A stretch of DNA of 64,000 nucleotides from Dechloromonas hankyongensis (GTDB lineage: Bacteria > Pseudomonadota > Gammaproteobacteria > Burkholderiales > Rhodocyclaceae): positions 806,001-870,000 of the forward strand of contig NZ_JAKLTN010000001.1 in the NCBI RefSeq assembly GCF_022012295.1, given 5' to 3'. Every line of letters starts with the position of its first letter. Positions within the stretch are counted from its first letter, which is position 1. Below are positions 44,372 to 53,640 of the stretch, one piece after another. The notes under the pieces are model-generated. The model searched no databases and was not told the DNA's origin. It saw only the letters and a program-made list of their open reading frames with translations. The position numbers were made by a program, and so were the translations under genes.

Positions 44372-45001
44372 GTGGCTCGTAATCTCGATCCGAAATGCCG
44401 TCAGTGCCGCCGCGAAGGCGAAAAGCTGTTCCTGAAGGGCGAAAAGTGCTTTACCGACAAGTGTGCCATTGAGCGTCGTTCCTACGCTCCGGGCCAACAC
44501 GGTCAAAAATCCGGCGCCCGTCTGTCTGACTACGGCGTCCACCTGCGCGCCAAGCAGAAGATCCGTCGCGTCTACGGCGTGCTGGAAGGCCAATTCCGCA
44601 AGACCTTCGCCGAAGCTGACCGCCGCAAGGGCCAGACCGGTGAAAACCTGCTGCAACTGCTGGAAGCCCGCCTGGATTCCGTCGCCTACCGCATGGGTTT
44701 TGGTGCTTCCCGCACCGAGTCCCGTCAGGTCGTCCGTCACAACGGCGTTCTGGTTAACGGCAAGCGCGTCAACATCCCGTCGTTCTTGGTCAAGCCGGGT
44801 GATGTGGTCCAGCTGACTGATCGCGCTCGTGCTTCCCTGCGCTGCAAGGCCGCTCTTGAGGCCGCCGAATCCCGCGGTTTCCCGGAGTGGATTTCGGTTG
44901 ACGTCAAGGAAGGCAAGGGCACGTTCAAGGCCATGCCGCAACGTTCCGAACTGCCGGCGACCCTGAACGAAGGTCTCGTCATCGAACTTTACTCGAAGTA
45001 A
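44372..45001 (+). CDS. rpsD: 30S ribosomal protein S4 (zinc form, GTG start)
   Basis: S4 (209 residues) nucleates 30S assembly and, in E. coli, represses the alpha operon. The N-terminus holds Cys9, Cys12, Cys26 and Cys31, the zinc site of the C+ type known from Thermus and Bacillus, which E. coli lacks. The S4 RNA-binding domain is around RLDSVAYRMGFGASRTESRQ. The start is GTG after TAAGGAGAAAGACAA, and it ends 23 nt before rpoA. Confidence 0.97.
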   Translation: MARNLDPKCRQCRREGEKLFLKGEKCFTDKCAIERRSYAPGQHGQKSGARLSDYGVHLRAKQKIRRVYGVLEGQFRKTFAEADRRKGQTGENLLQLLEARLDSVAYRMGFGASRTESRQVVRHNGVLVNGKRVNIPSFLVKPGDVVQLTDRARASLRCKAALEAAESRGFPEWISVDVKEGKGTFKAMPQRSELPATLNEGLVIELYSK

Positions 45002-45024
45002 GCACTGAGCAGAGGATCTAGCCC

Positions 45025-45999
45025 ATGCAAAGCAGTGGACTTCTGAAACCCCGCATCATCGACGTGCAGAGCGTTTCGCCCGTGCAGGCCAAGGTGGTCA
45101 TGGAGCCGTTCGAACGCGGCTATGGCCATACCCTTGGCAATGCGCTGCGTCGCATTCTGCTGTCGTCCATGGTTGGTTATGCGCCGACCGAAGTCGGCAT
45201 CGACGGCGTGCTCCACGAGTACTCCACCGTTGATGGCGTGCAGGAAGATGTCGTCGATATCCTTCTGAACCTGAAGGGCATCGTCTTCAAGTTGCACAAC
45301 CGCGACGTCGTCAACCTCAAGCTGGTCAAGGAAGGTGAAGGCGCCGTTCGTGCTGGTGACATCGAGTTGCCGCACGACGTCGAAATCATCAATCCGGAAC
45401 ACGTGATCGCTCACCTCTCCCCGGGCGGCAAGCTCGCCATGGAGATCAAGGTCGAGAAGGGTCGCGGCTATGTGCCGGGTAACGTGCGCAATCTTGGCGA
45501 CGCCAAGACCATCGGCAAGCTCGTTCTGGACGCTTCGTTCAGCCCGATCCGCCGCGTGGCCTACGCCGTCGAAAGCGCCCGTGTCGAACAGCGTACCGAC
45601 CTCGACAAGCTGATCGTCGATATCGAAACCAACGGCGTCGTCGAGCCGGAAGAAGCCATCCGTTACGCTGCCCGCGTGCTGATGGAACAGCTCTCCGTGT
45701 TCGCCGATCTTGAAGGCACGGCCCCGGTGGCCGAGGCTTCCAAGCCCGCCCAAGTCGATCCGGTTCTCCTGCGCCCGGTCGATGATCTCGAACTGACGGT
45801 TCGTTCCGCGAACTGCCTGAAGGCCGAGAACATCTACTACATCGGCGATCTGATCCAGCGTACCGAGAATGAACTTCTCAAGACCCCGAATCTGGGTCGC
45901 AAGTCGTTGAACGAGATCAAGGAAGTGTTGGCCGCACGCGGTCTGACGCTGGGCATGAAACTGGAAAATTGGCCGCCCGCCGGTCTGGAAAAGGCGTAA
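45025..45999 (+). CDS. rpoA: RNA polymerase alpha subunit
   Basis: RpoA (324 residues; 329 in E. coli) dimerises through its N-terminal domain (about 1-230; [20 protein letters not shown]) to start polymerase assembly. Its C-terminal domain (about 245-310; [20 protein letters not shown]) binds UP elements and activators; the Arg265 and Asn268 equivalents lie in RSANCLK. It is 56 nt before rplQ. Confidence 0.98.
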   Translation: MQSSGLLKPRIIDVQSVSPVQAKVVMEPFERGYGHTLGNALRRILLSSMVGYAPTEVGIDGVLHEYSTVDGVQEDVVDILLNLKGIVFKLHNRDVVNLKLVKEGEGAVRAGDIELPHDVEIINPEHVIAHLSPGGKLAMEIKVEKGRGYVPGNVRNLGDAKTIGKLVLDASFSPIRRVAYAVESARVEQRTDLDKLIVDIETNGVVEPEEAIRYAARVLMEQLSVFADLEGTAPVAEASKPAQVDPVLLRPVDDLELTVRSANCLKAENIYYIGDLIQRTENELLKTPNLGRKSLNEIKEVLAARGLTLGMKLENWPPAGLEKA

Positions 46000-46055
46000 G
46001 CCTTTTCCGATCAGGGCAGTCAAGGGACGCCTGCAGAACATAGAAAGGATTAACC

Positions 46056-46457
46056 ATGCGTCACCGCAATGGACTTCGCAAACTGAATCGCACCAGCAGC
46101 CATCGCCTGGCGATGCTGCGCAACATGACCGTTTCCCTGCTCCGCCACGAGGCCATCAAGACCACGTTGCCGAAGGCCAAGGAACTGCGTCGTGTCGTCG
46201 AACCGATGATCACCCTCGGCAAGAACCCGACCCTCGCCAACAAGCGTCTGGCATTCGACCGCCTGCGCGACCGTGAGATCGTGGTCAAGCTGTTCGCCGA
46301 AATCGGCCCGCGCTACGCCACCCGTCCGGGCGGCTACCTGCGCATCCTGAAGTGCGGCTTCCGCGTCGGCGACAATGCCCCTATGGCATTCGTCGAACTG
46401 CTGGACCGCCCGGAACCGACCGAGGCCGTCGAGGTCGAGGAATCGGCTGGCGAATAA
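46056..46457 (+). CDS. rplQ: 50S ribosomal protein L17
   Basis: L17 (133 residues; 127 in E. coli) lies at the tunnel exit side of the 50S. It begins [20 protein letters not shown], and the extra residues are an acidic C-terminal tail ([14 protein letters not shown]). It closes the ribosomal block and is followed within 13 nt by a strong terminator. Confidence 0.97.
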   Translation: MRHRNGLRKLNRTSSHRLAMLRNMTVSLLRHEAIKTTLPKAKELRRVVEPMITLGKNPTLANKRLAFDRLRDREIVVKLFAEIGPRYATRPGGYLRILKCGFRVGDNAPMAFVELLDRPEPTEAVEVEESAGE

Positions 46458-46469
46458 GTCAGTTTGCTT

Positions 46470-46508
46470 AAAAAAACAAAGGCCGGATTTTCCGGCCTTT
46501 GTTTTTTT
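46470..46508. terminator. Perfect 18-bp two-way terminator
   Basis: Bases 46470-46487 are exactly complementary to 46491-46508 around TTT. Each arm holds AAAGGCCGGA or its complement, flanked by an A-run or T-run of seven, so the element ends transcription from rplQ and from the convergent REC-PAS-SpoIIE gene. Confidence 0.95.
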
Positions 46509-46537
46509 GTGGGTTCCGTTTTGTAGAGTTCGGCCGC

Positions 46538-48079
46538 CTAAGGGCAGTCGATCAGCATCAGGGAAATATCGTCGCTGGCCGGATTTCCGTCCTGATACGC
46601 TTGCAAGGCCTGTTCAATCTTTTCGAAGCGATCCGCCGACGAGGTGTTGGCAGCCGCCCGGATCAGTCCTTGCATGCCGAATTGCTCGTCGGCGGCATTG
46701 GTCGCTTCAAGCAGACCATCCGAACACAGCACGAGCTGGCTTTTCGGTTCCCAGGTGAAAGCCATGGGCGCGCCGCCCAGTTCGCTGCTTGTCACGATGC
46801 CGAGTGGCAGGTTGGCCGAGGGGAAGGTCTGGGCAACTTGGCCCGTACCGTCGAGCAGGAAGGCTTCCGGGGTGCCGCCGACCCAGATTTCCCCGCGGCG
46901 TGAGCTTTCGTCGAGGCAGACCAGGGTCACGGCCACGAAGCGGCCGACCGGCATCGATTCCTGCAACTGCTGATTGAGTTCCAGAACGATGTCCTGAACC
47001 GACCGACTGAGCTTCGTCATCCGGTAGAACAGTGCGAGGACGGGAAGGACGCTGATGGCGGCGGCCAAGCCGTGCCCGGTGGCATCGGCGAGCAGGGCAT
47101 AGAACAGGCCGTCGGCCGAGCGGGCAGCGGCGACGATATCGCCGCTGAAGTGGGTGGCCGGGATGACCTTGTAGCGCAGGCAGCGATCGTTCAAGCCGCT
47201 GCGGTGCAGCTGTTTTTCCATCAGGCGCAGGGCGAGTTGCTGTTCGGCCTGGGTCTGGTCGTAGTAATCCTGGAGTTGGTGGGCGTTTTCGGCCAGTTTC
47301 CGCTCGGTCTGCTTACGTTCCGTGATGTCGCGGATGACGCTGATCAGCATGCGGTGATTGTCGAGCGTGAACTGGCTGGTAGTGATGGTGGCGGGAAAGC
47401 GATGACCGTCCCGGTGCTGGGCCAGGATTTCGCACTCCCTGGCTACGATGGGCGACGATCCGCCTTCGGAAGCCAGCGGCAGGCGGCCCGGACTGCCCAG
47501 CATCGTCTCTTCCGGCATCAACATGGCGAGGTTTTGCCCGATCAGTTCCTGTTGCAGCCATCCGAAAATGCGTTCGGTCGATTGGTTGATCGACACGATG
47601 GCACCCGTTTCATCGGTCGTGACGATGGCATCGAGGACGTTATCGGATATGGCCTGGACCCGCCGCAGGGAGTCGATGGAGGCCTGCTGCATGGACAGCG
47701 ACCGCTGCATGGAGCGCAGCTTGGCTTCGAGCACGACAAAGTTGATCGGTTTGGTCAGGTAGTCGTCGGCGCCGGCATCCAGCCCCTCGACCAGATTTTC
47801 GTCGCGGTTGAGCGCTGACAGGAAAATGACCGGCGTCCACCGGTCGCGTGTCATCGCCTTGATGCGGCGGGCAGCTTCGAAACCGTCCATGACGGGCATC
47901 ATGATGTCGAGCAGCACGAGGTCCGGCAGTTCGGCCTCAAACTTGCGCACTGCCTCCTCACCATTTTCGGCCAGAACGACAACGTGCCCGAGTTTCTTCA
48001 GGAATACCTGCAGGATATGAAGGTTGGTCCGATTGTCATCGACTGCCAGTACCTTCATTTTGGTCATCAGGGTATTCAT
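46538..48079 (-). CDS. REC-PAS-SpoIIE response regulator phosphatase
   Basis: The 513-residue soluble protein has a receiver domain (about 8-130; phosphoacceptor Asp58 in LVLLDIMMPVMDG, acidic pair at 14-15), a PAS domain (about 145-265; IVTTDETGAIVSINQSTERI) and a C-terminal SpoIIE/PP2C domain (about 295-512). The last keeps metal-binding Asp residues in FSGDIV, LADATGHG and SDDISL. A phosphorylated receiver probably controls dephosphorylation of an anti-sigma antagonist or a similar target, but no such partner gene or histidine kinase is adjacent. Met6 and Met8 are alternative starts. It lies 146 nt downstream of the ABC exporter gene. Confidence 0.9.
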   Translation of the reverse strand: MNTLMTKMKVLAVDDNRTNLHILQVFLKKLGHVVVLAENGEEAVRKFEAELPDLVLLDIMMPVMDGFEAARRIKAMTRDRWTPVIFLSALNRDENLVEGLDAGADDYLTKPINFVVLEAKLRSMQRSLSMQQASIDSLRRVQAISDNVLDAIVTTDETGAIVSINQSTERIFGWLQQELIGQNLAMLMPEETMLGSPGRLPLASEGGSSPIVARECEILAQHRDGHRFPATITTSQFTLDNHRMLISVIRDITERKQTERKLAENAHQLQDYYDQTQAEQQLALRLMEKQLHRSGLNDRCLRYKVIPATHFSGDIVAAARSADGLFYALLADATGHGLAAAISVLPVLALFYRMTKLSRSVQDIVLELNQQLQESMPVGRFVAVTLVCLDESSRRGEIWVGGTPEAFLLDGTGQVAQTFPSANLPLGIVTSSELGGAPMAFTWEPKSQLVLCSDGLLEATNAADEQFGMQGLIRAAANTSSADRFEKIEQALQAYQDGNPASDDISLMLIDCP

Positions 48080-48225
48080 GGATGTTTAACGCGGCTGTCT
48101 GGTCGTCCTGCATGGTGAAGGTTCGGGACGAGAAACGACCGCACTGGCCCCGAGCCATGGCAAGCAATCCTACCATGGAGCCGGCGTCGCATCATTGACC
48201 GCTGACCGGACCGAAAATCGCCGGC

Positions 48226-50040
48226 TCAGGTGCTCGGCACGCTCAGGTCTTCTTCCTGCTGCTGCAGCATCCACATGGTCGCGTAGTGGCCGCCCGCCGC
48301 CAGCAACTCAGGATGTGTGCCGCGCTCGATGATGTGGCCGTCACTCATGACGAGAATTTCGTCGGCGTTCATCACGGTCGATAGCCGGTGAGCGATGACC
48401 AGTGTCGTGTGCCCGACGGCAACCTGTTCCAGCTGACTCTGAATGGCCCTTTCGGTTGCCGAGTCGAGCGCCGAGGTCGCTTCGTCGAAAATCAGGATGG
48501 GCGGGTTCTTGAGCAGGGCGCGAGCGATGGCTACCCGCTGTTTTTCGCCGCCGGATAGCTTGAGGCCGCGTTCCCCGACCTTGGTCTCGTATTTCAGCGG
48601 CAGCGATTCGATGAACTCGTGCAGCTGGGCGGCGCGGGCGGCGGCCACCACTTCCTCGCGGCTGGCGTCGGGCCGGCCGTAGTTGATGTTGTAGAAGATG
48701 GTGTCGTTGAACAGCACGGTATCCTGCGGCACGATGCCGATGGCGGCGCGCAGGCTGCTTTGGCGCAGGCTGCGCAGATCGTGGCCATTGATGCGGATAG
48801 CGCCGCCGGTAACGTCGTAGAAGCGGTAGAGCAGGCGGGCGAGGGTCGATTTGCCGGCCCCGGAATGGCCGACGACGGCGACCGTCTTGCCGGGTGGAAT
48901 GGCGAAGCTCAGGTTCTTCAGGATCTGCCGGTTCGCCTCGTAGGCGAAATGGACGGCGTCGAAATTGATCTGCAAGGGCCCCGCCGGCAGGTCGCGCGCG
49001 TCGGCGGCGTCGGCGATTTCCTGGTTTTCCTTGAGCAGGTTGAACATGCGCTCGATATCGGTCAGCGCCTGGCGGATTTCGCGGTAAACGATGCCGAGGA
49101 AATTGAGCGGAATGTAGAGCTGGATCAGGAAGGCGTTGACCAGGACGAGGTCGCCGATGGTCATTTGCCCGTCGACCACGCCGCTGGCGGCGCGCCACAT
49201 CATGGCGGTGACGCCCAGCGCGATGATCGCGGCCTGGCCGAGGTTCAGGTAGGCCAGCGTCGTCTGGCTGCGGGTGGCCGCTTCTTCCCATTTGAAAAGT
49301 TGCTGGTCGTAGCGGCGGGCTTCCCAGGCCTCGTTGTTGAAGTATTTGACCGTCTCGTAGTTGAGCAGGCTGTCGACGGCGCGGCTGTTGGCGGCGGAGT
49401 CGTTTTCATTGACGGCGCGGCGGATATCGATGCGCCAGTTGCTGACCTTGATGGTGAATACCACGTAGGCGACCAGCGACAGCAGCGTGATGACGACGTA
49501 GCCGACGTCGTATTTGACGAACAGAATGGCGAGAACGAGGGCGATCTCGACCAGGGTCGGCAGGATGGAGTACAGCGTGTAGGAAATCAGGCTGGAAATC
49601 GATCGGCTGCCCCGCTCGATGTCGCGGGACACGCCGCCGGTCTGCCGCTCGAGGTGGAAGCGCAGCGACAACGCATGCAGATGCCGGAAGACCTCGAGCG
49701 AAACCTGGCGCACGGCGCGCTGGGTGACGCGGGCGAACAGGATTTCGCGCAACTCGGTGAATAGCGAAGTCGAAAAGCGCAGGAAGCCGTAGAGGACGAG
49801 GAGCAGGATGGGCAGGGCCAGCAATTGCTGCTCCCCGCCCAGCCCGTCGATCATCTCCTTGAAGATCATCGGCACGCCGACGTTGGCGAGCTTGGCGCCG
49901 ATCAGACAACCGAGCGCGGCGAGGACGCGCAAGCGATAGCGCCACAGATAGGGGAACAGCGTGCGGATGGTCAGCCAGGCGTGGGTCTGGCTGAGGGCCT
50001 TGCCGGCGGGCGGTTTGGGGAGGGTGGTGGTACGGCGCAT
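48226..50040 (-). CDS. Atm1-type ABC exporter (fused permease and ATPase)
   Basis: The 604-residue half-transporter has six membrane segments (about 25-330) and a nucleotide-binding domain (about 360-590). Walker A is VVGHSGAGKST, the signature LSGGEKQRVAIARALL, Walker B ILIFDEATSAL and the switch His in VIAHRLS. The membrane part (LYSILPTLVEIALVLAILFV; NYETVKYFNNEAWE) matches the Atm1/HMT1 group, known to export glutathione complexes of heavy metals or Fe-S precursors. Together with the RND pump it may contribute to metal tolerance, but the loci are 40 kb apart and the substrate is unproven. Confidence 0.9.
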   Translation of the reverse strand: MRRTTTLPKPPAGKALSQTHAWLTIRTLFPYLWRYRLRVLAALGCLIGAKLANVGVPMIFKEMIDGLGGEQQLLALPILLLVLYGFLRFSTSLFTELREILFARVTQRAVRQVSLEVFRHLHALSLRFHLERQTGGVSRDIERGSRSISSLISYTLYSILPTLVEIALVLAILFVKYDVGYVVITLLSLVAYVVFTIKVSNWRIDIRRAVNENDSAANSRAVDSLLNYETVKYFNNEAWEARRYDQQLFKWEEAATRSQTTLAYLNLGQAAIIALGVTAMMWRAASGVVDGQMTIGDLVLVNAFLIQLYIPLNFLGIVYREIRQALTDIERMFNLLKENQEIADAADARDLPAGPLQINFDAVHFAYEANRQILKNLSFAIPPGKTVAVVGHSGAGKSTLARLLYRFYDVTGGAIRINGHDLRSLRQSSLRAAIGIVPQDTVLFNDTIFYNINYGRPDASREEVVAAARAAQLHEFIESLPLKYETKVGERGLKLSGGEKQRVAIARALLKNPPILIFDEATSALDSATERAIQSQLEQVAVGHTTLVIAHRLSTVMNADEILVMSDGHIIERGTHPELLAAGGHYATMWMLQQQEEDLSVPST

Positions 50041-50134
50041 GGGGTGTGGAGAAGATTTGTTATTGGTCAGGTGAGTATATGAAAACCCACTGCTTTCCGG
50101 GAAAATCGCAGAACATTTAACTTAGGGGTGATTC

Positions 50135-50533
50135 ATGGCTACAGCTTCCCTTACGCTCCCGGCCAAGCATTGCACGCTGCGCGTTGTGCCGATGCCGGCC
50201 GATCTTAATCAGAACGGCGATGTGTTCGGCGGCTGGGTCATGGCCCAGGTCGACGTCGCTGGCGCCATTCCCGCCATGCGCCGGGCGAAAGGGCGGGTAG
50301 CTACCGTTTCGGTCAATTCCTTCGCCTTCAAGCAGCCGGTGTCGGTCGGCGATATCGTCAGTTTTTATGCTGATATCGTGCGCGTCGGCACCACGTCGAT
50401 CACGGTGCGTGTCGAGGTCTATGCCGAGCGCAATTACGCGGCGCCGATCATCGTCAAGGTTACCGAAGCCGAACTGACCTATGTGGCAATCGATGGCGAC
50501 GGTATGAAACGTAACGTGCCACCCGAAAACTGA
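50135..50533 (+). CDS. YciA-type acyl-CoA thioesterase
   Basis: The 132-residue hotdog-fold enzyme hydrolyses acyl-CoA to free acid and CoA. The key segment is DLNQNGDVFGGWVMAQVDVAG (about 22-42), containing the catalytic Asp equivalent, followed by VNSFAFKQPVSVGDIVSFYA. Residues match YciA rather than TesB. It diverges from the ABC exporter gene and is followed 60 nt later by a fatty-acid porin gene, a sensible functional pair. Confidence 0.88.
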   Translation: MATASLTLPAKHCTLRVVPMPADLNQNGDVFGGWVMAQVDVAGAIPAMRRAKGRVATVSVNSFAFKQPVSVGDIVSFYADIVRVGTTSITVRVEVYAERNYAAPIIVKVTEAELTYVAIDGDGMKRNVPPEN

Positions 50534-50593
50534 GCAGAAATGGTCTAAAATCCGACGGTTAATCAATTTCCTGCCCGCTAGCGAGCAACACCC

Positions 50594-51778
50594 ATGAACA
50601 AACTGACCTTGCGTACCGTGCCGGCCCTGATGCTGGCCGCCTTTTCCAGCGTTGCTTCGGCGGCTGCTTTCCAGCTGTGGGAACAAAATGCCAGCGGCCT
50701 CGGCAATGCTTACGCCGGGTCGGCGGCCGTGGCGGATAACGCCAGCACGGTCTTCTTCAATCCGGCCGGGATGTCGGAATTGGCGGGCTACCAGGTTTCG
50801 CTCGGCGTGGTCGGGGTCGGGCCGAGCTACGAGTTCCAAGATGGCGGCTCGTCCGGCGTCACGATGGGCAGCGGCAACGGTGGCGACGCAGGTGGCTGGC
50901 ATGCGGTGCCCAATCTGTACCTGTCCGGTCGCCTGACCGACAAGCTGTCGCTCGGTTTCGGCGTTTCGTCGCCCTTCGGTCTGGCGACCGAATACGATAG
51001 TGGCTGGATCGGCAAGGCGCAGACCATCAAGTCTGAAATCCGCACCGTCAATTACAACCCGTCGCTGGCCTACCGGATCAACGACAAGATTTCGCTCGGT
51101 TTCGGGGTCAATTATCAGAAAATCGATGCCGAACTGACCAATTCGCTGTCAGCCCTGAAGGGTGACGATTCGGCCTGGGGCTGGAACGTCGGGGCGCTGT
51201 TTAAGCTGTCGCCTGCCATGCGGGTCGGCGTTTCCTATCGATCCTCGATCAAATACACGCTGGAAGGCACCCTGAACGGCTCGGTTCCGGTCAAGGCCGA
51301 TGTCGAATTGCCAGATACCGCCATCCTGTCGGTGTGGCAGCAGGTTTCCGACCGCTGGGAAGCGATGGGCGATATCTCTTACACGCGGTGGAGCACGCTG
51401 AATTCCCTCAATGTGTTGAGCCGGTCGAGCGGGGCAACGCTCGGCACCGAGCGCTTCAATTACGACAATTCCTGGCGTGTCGCCTGGGGTGCGGCCTACA
51501 AGGCCAGCGATGCGGCCAAGATCAAGTTCGGTATTGCCTATGACCGGACGCCGGTCAATGACACCGACCGTTCGGCGCGCGTGCCTGATAACAGCCGCCT
51601 GTGGCTGTCGCTGGGCGGCCAGTGGAACGCCGGTCGTTACGGCAAGATCGATGCCGGTTATAGCTACCTGTACGTCAAGGACAGCGATATCAACATGAAC
51701 AAGAACGCGACGCTGTTGCGCGGCAGCTATGACGCCAGCGCCCATATCGTCGGCGTTCAGTATTCGGTCGGCTTCTAA
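50594..51778 (+). CDS. FadL-type outer membrane transporter
   Basis: The 394-residue precursor has a signal peptide (about 1-23, ending VASAA) and the FadL/TodX hatch motif: AFQLWEQNASGLGNAYAGSA, then NASTVFFNPAGMSEL with the NPA kink. The rest alternates short beta strands and ends with VGVQYSVGF, a typical outer membrane barrel terminus with C-terminal Phe. It imports hydrophobic compounds such as long-chain fatty acids. The neighbouring thioesterase supports a role in fatty-acid handling. Confidence 0.9.
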   Translation: MNKLTLRTVPALMLAAFSSVASAAAFQLWEQNASGLGNAYAGSAAVADNASTVFFNPAGMSELAGYQVSLGVVGVGPSYEFQDGGSSGVTMGSGNGGDAGGWHAVPNLYLSGRLTDKLSLGFGVSSPFGLATEYDSGWIGKAQTIKSEIRTVNYNPSLAYRINDKISLGFGVNYQKIDAELTNSLSALKGDDSAWGWNVGALFKLSPAMRVGVSYRSSIKYTLEGTLNGSVPVKADVELPDTAILSVWQQVSDRWEAMGDISYTRWSTLNSLNVLSRSSGATLGTERFNYDNSWRVAWGAAYKASDAAKIKFGIAYDRTPVNDTDRSARVPDNSRLWLSLGGQWNAGRYGKIDAGYSYLYVKDSDINMNKNATLLRGSYDASAHIVGVQYSVGF

Positions 51779-51823
51779 GCTGCCGGGAAAGCACGCCGGG
51801 TGACGACACTGGAGCTAGGGGGA

Positions 51824-52333
51824 ATGACGATAGGGCTGCGCGAGGTGCTGATGGTGCTGATCGTGCTGGTCGCCGCCTACATTCTCTTCGTGCTGCTCCG
51901 GATGTTCCATCTGCGCAAGCCGGCGTCTTCGGAGCCGGCCGCCCGCAAGGAAGAGGGACTTGGCGCGCCCGCCGACACGGAAAAACTGCCGCCGTCGTTG
52001 CCGGCCGATGCCGAGGAATCCGTATCTTTGGCCGACTGGGAAAAGGCTCCGGCAGCCTTGGGCGACGATGTATTGCGCAGCGGCCTGGAGCAGGAAGTGG
52101 CCCAGTTGCGCGATGAGGTGGATGCCATGCGTGGCGAGCTGGCTGCCTTGCGCGACGACATGCAGACGGAACTGGCCCATTTGCGTGCCAGCCAGAGCGT
52201 TTCGCCAATCTATGGCGACGCCATGCAAATGGCGATTTCCGGTTACGATGCGGCGGCCATTGCCGAGCGCTGTGGCATTGCGCGGGCCGAGGCCGATCTG
52301 GTGGTGGCACTGGCCAAGAGCCAGGAACGTTGA
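51824..52333 (+). CDS. DUF2802 membrane-anchored protein
   Basis: The 169-residue protein (from this ATG) has one N-terminal membrane segment (about 5-25), an acidic Pro/Ala linker, a coiled coil (about 85-130; EVAQLRDEVDAMRGELAALR) and a C-terminal helix-turn-helix-like DUF2802 motif (GDAMQMAISGYDAAAIAERC). Its role is unknown. A GTG at 51800 gives an in-frame 8-residue extension; I prefer the ATG because GGAG lies 9 nt before it. It sits 8 nt before the SPOR gene and is probably co-translated. Confidence 0.75.
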   Translation: MTIGLREVLMVLIVLVAAYILFVLLRMFHLRKPASSEPAARKEEGLGAPADTEKLPPSLPADAEESVSLADWEKAPAALGDDVLRSGLEQEVAQLRDEVDAMRGELAALRDDMQTELAHLRASQSVSPIYGDAMQMAISGYDAAAIAERCGIARAEADLVVALAKSQER

Positions 52334-52341
52334 GGTAGGAC

Positions 52342-53151
52342 ATGGCGGAACAACCGGCAGGACCCGATAACGACAACCCCTCCGGCGAACTGCGCGGCCA
52401 GCTGGTCAAGCGCCTCGCCGTCGCCGGTGTCCTGGTCGCCATCCTGCTCGGCGTGCTGGCCTTCTTCGACTATCTGGCCAATCCGCCCGACGAGGCTGAT
52501 CAGGCCGTATTTACGCAGCCGGTGCCGGTGGCGCCGAAGAAGGAAGTATCGCAGCCGGTCAAGCCCACCGAGAACCTGCCCGAGCCGCCGACCCCCGAAC
52601 CGAGCGCCGCACCGGCCGAAGCGCCGCCGCCGCCGAAGGTCGAGGCGCAGCCGGCTCCAGCAGCCGAAGCCAAGCCGGAAACGCGCCCCGCTGCACCCGC
52701 TCCGGCGGCCAAACCGGCGCCAGCGCATCCTCAGGCTGCGGCAACTCCGGCTCCGAGCGCTGTAACGAAGGCGCCGGCAACTGCCGTACCGGAGATCACG
52801 ACCGCACCTTCCAATTTGCCGCCGCCGCGTGCTGCGGCTCCTGTCGAGCCGGCGCCGTCCAAACCGGCTGGCCGTCTCTCCCCTGAACCCAGGCCGGCGG
52901 CACCGGTCCAGCCGCCGAGCAGCGTAGCCCGCCTGTTCTCGGGTTTCATCCTGCAGGCCGGGGTCTTTTCCAGCGCCCAGCGGGCGGAAGAACTCCATGC
53001 CAAGCTGACCTTGAGCGGCGTGCCGTCCACGCTGGAAACCCGTGTCCAGGTCGGCCCCTTCCGCACTAAGCAGGAAGCCGAGGCGGCGCAGGCCAAACTG
53101 CGGGAACTGGGCGTCGAGACCATACTCGTGCCGCCCAAGGGCAAGAACTAA
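52342..53151 (+). CDS. SPOR-domain membrane protein
   Basis: The 269-residue bitopic protein has a short cytoplasmic tail, one membrane segment (about 24-46; LAVAGVLVAILLGVLAFFDY), a long periplasmic Pro/Ala-rich linker (about 60-195) and a C-terminal SPOR domain (about 195-265; GFILQAGVFSSAQRAEELHA, RVQVGPFRTKQEAEAAQAKL). SPOR domains bind denuded glycan strands at the division septum, so a cell-division or wall role is likely. It is in one unit with the DUF2802 gene. Confidence 0.88.
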   Translation: MAEQPAGPDNDNPSGELRGQLVKRLAVAGVLVAILLGVLAFFDYLANPPDEADQAVFTQPVPVAPKKEVSQPVKPTENLPEPPTPEPSAAPAEAPPPPKVEAQPAPAAEAKPETRPAAPAPAAKPAPAHPQAAATPAPSAVTKAPATAVPEITTAPSNLPPPRAAAPVEPAPSKPAGRLSPEPRPAAPVQPPSSVARLFSGFILQAGVFSSAQRAEELHAKLTLSGVPSTLETRVQVGPFRTKQEAEAAQAKLRELGVETILVPPKGKN

Positions 53152-53209
53152 ATCCCAAGTTCTTCGCTCATGGCAAGTTGAGCGAATCGGGGGTTAGGCA
53201 AGAACCCGC

Positions 53210-53551
53210 TCAGGGCATCCCGGGCAATCGCGGCAGGCCGAGGCTGCGCCGGACATCGCGGTGCAGTTGCAAGGGCGGCGGCAGCGGCACGCCGTGGCTG
53301 CGTCTGTCCTCGTAGCGGCGATCGTCGTAGTAGCGCCGGTCACCGCCATATCCATCGTAGCGTCGATATCCGGACTGGTAATAGATGCTGGTCGACGGAT
53401 AGCCATAGCCATACACCGGGTAGGTCTCGACGTAGGCCGGCGGCGGGCGCTGATAACCGACCGGATAGGCCGGAACCACCGTGCACGCGCCCAAGCTGGC
53501 AAGCAGCGAGAGGGCGAGGACGATGCGAAGAGCGAACTGTTTGCGGTTCAT
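53210..53551 (-). CDS. Small Tyr-rich lipoprotein, function unknown
   Basis: The 113-residue precursor begins MNRKQFALRIVLALSLLASL and has a lipobox with Cys24 (LASLGAC). The mature part is rich in Tyr, Pro, Gly and Arg (VGYQRPPPAYVETYPVYGYG; then RRYDGYGGDRRYYDDRRYED), with a Leu/Arg tail. I start at the Met preceding Arg-Lys because it gives a normal signal peptide. It may be an outer membrane lipoprotein; no function is inferred. It converges on the SPOR gene. Confidence 0.7.
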   Translation of the reverse strand: MNRKQFALRIVLALSLLASLGACTVVPAYPVGYQRPPPAYVETYPVYGYGYPSTSIYYQSGYRRYDGYGGDRRYYDDRRYEDRRSHGVPLPPPLQLHRDVRRSLGLPRLPGMP

Positions 53552-53640
53552 GATGGAACAATTCCGTGCTGGCATAAGCAATTAACGCGACGCCCCCGTT
53601 CCCGGACTACGTCAGGACGCGGTCAGGTTGTAACAAATCG

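Noticed and set aside
53163..53186. TTCGCTCA/TGAGCGAA inverted repeat between the SPOR and lipoprotein genes as a terminator
   Set aside because: The 8-bp stem has no T-run on either strand. It may contribute to ending both transcripts but is not convincing.
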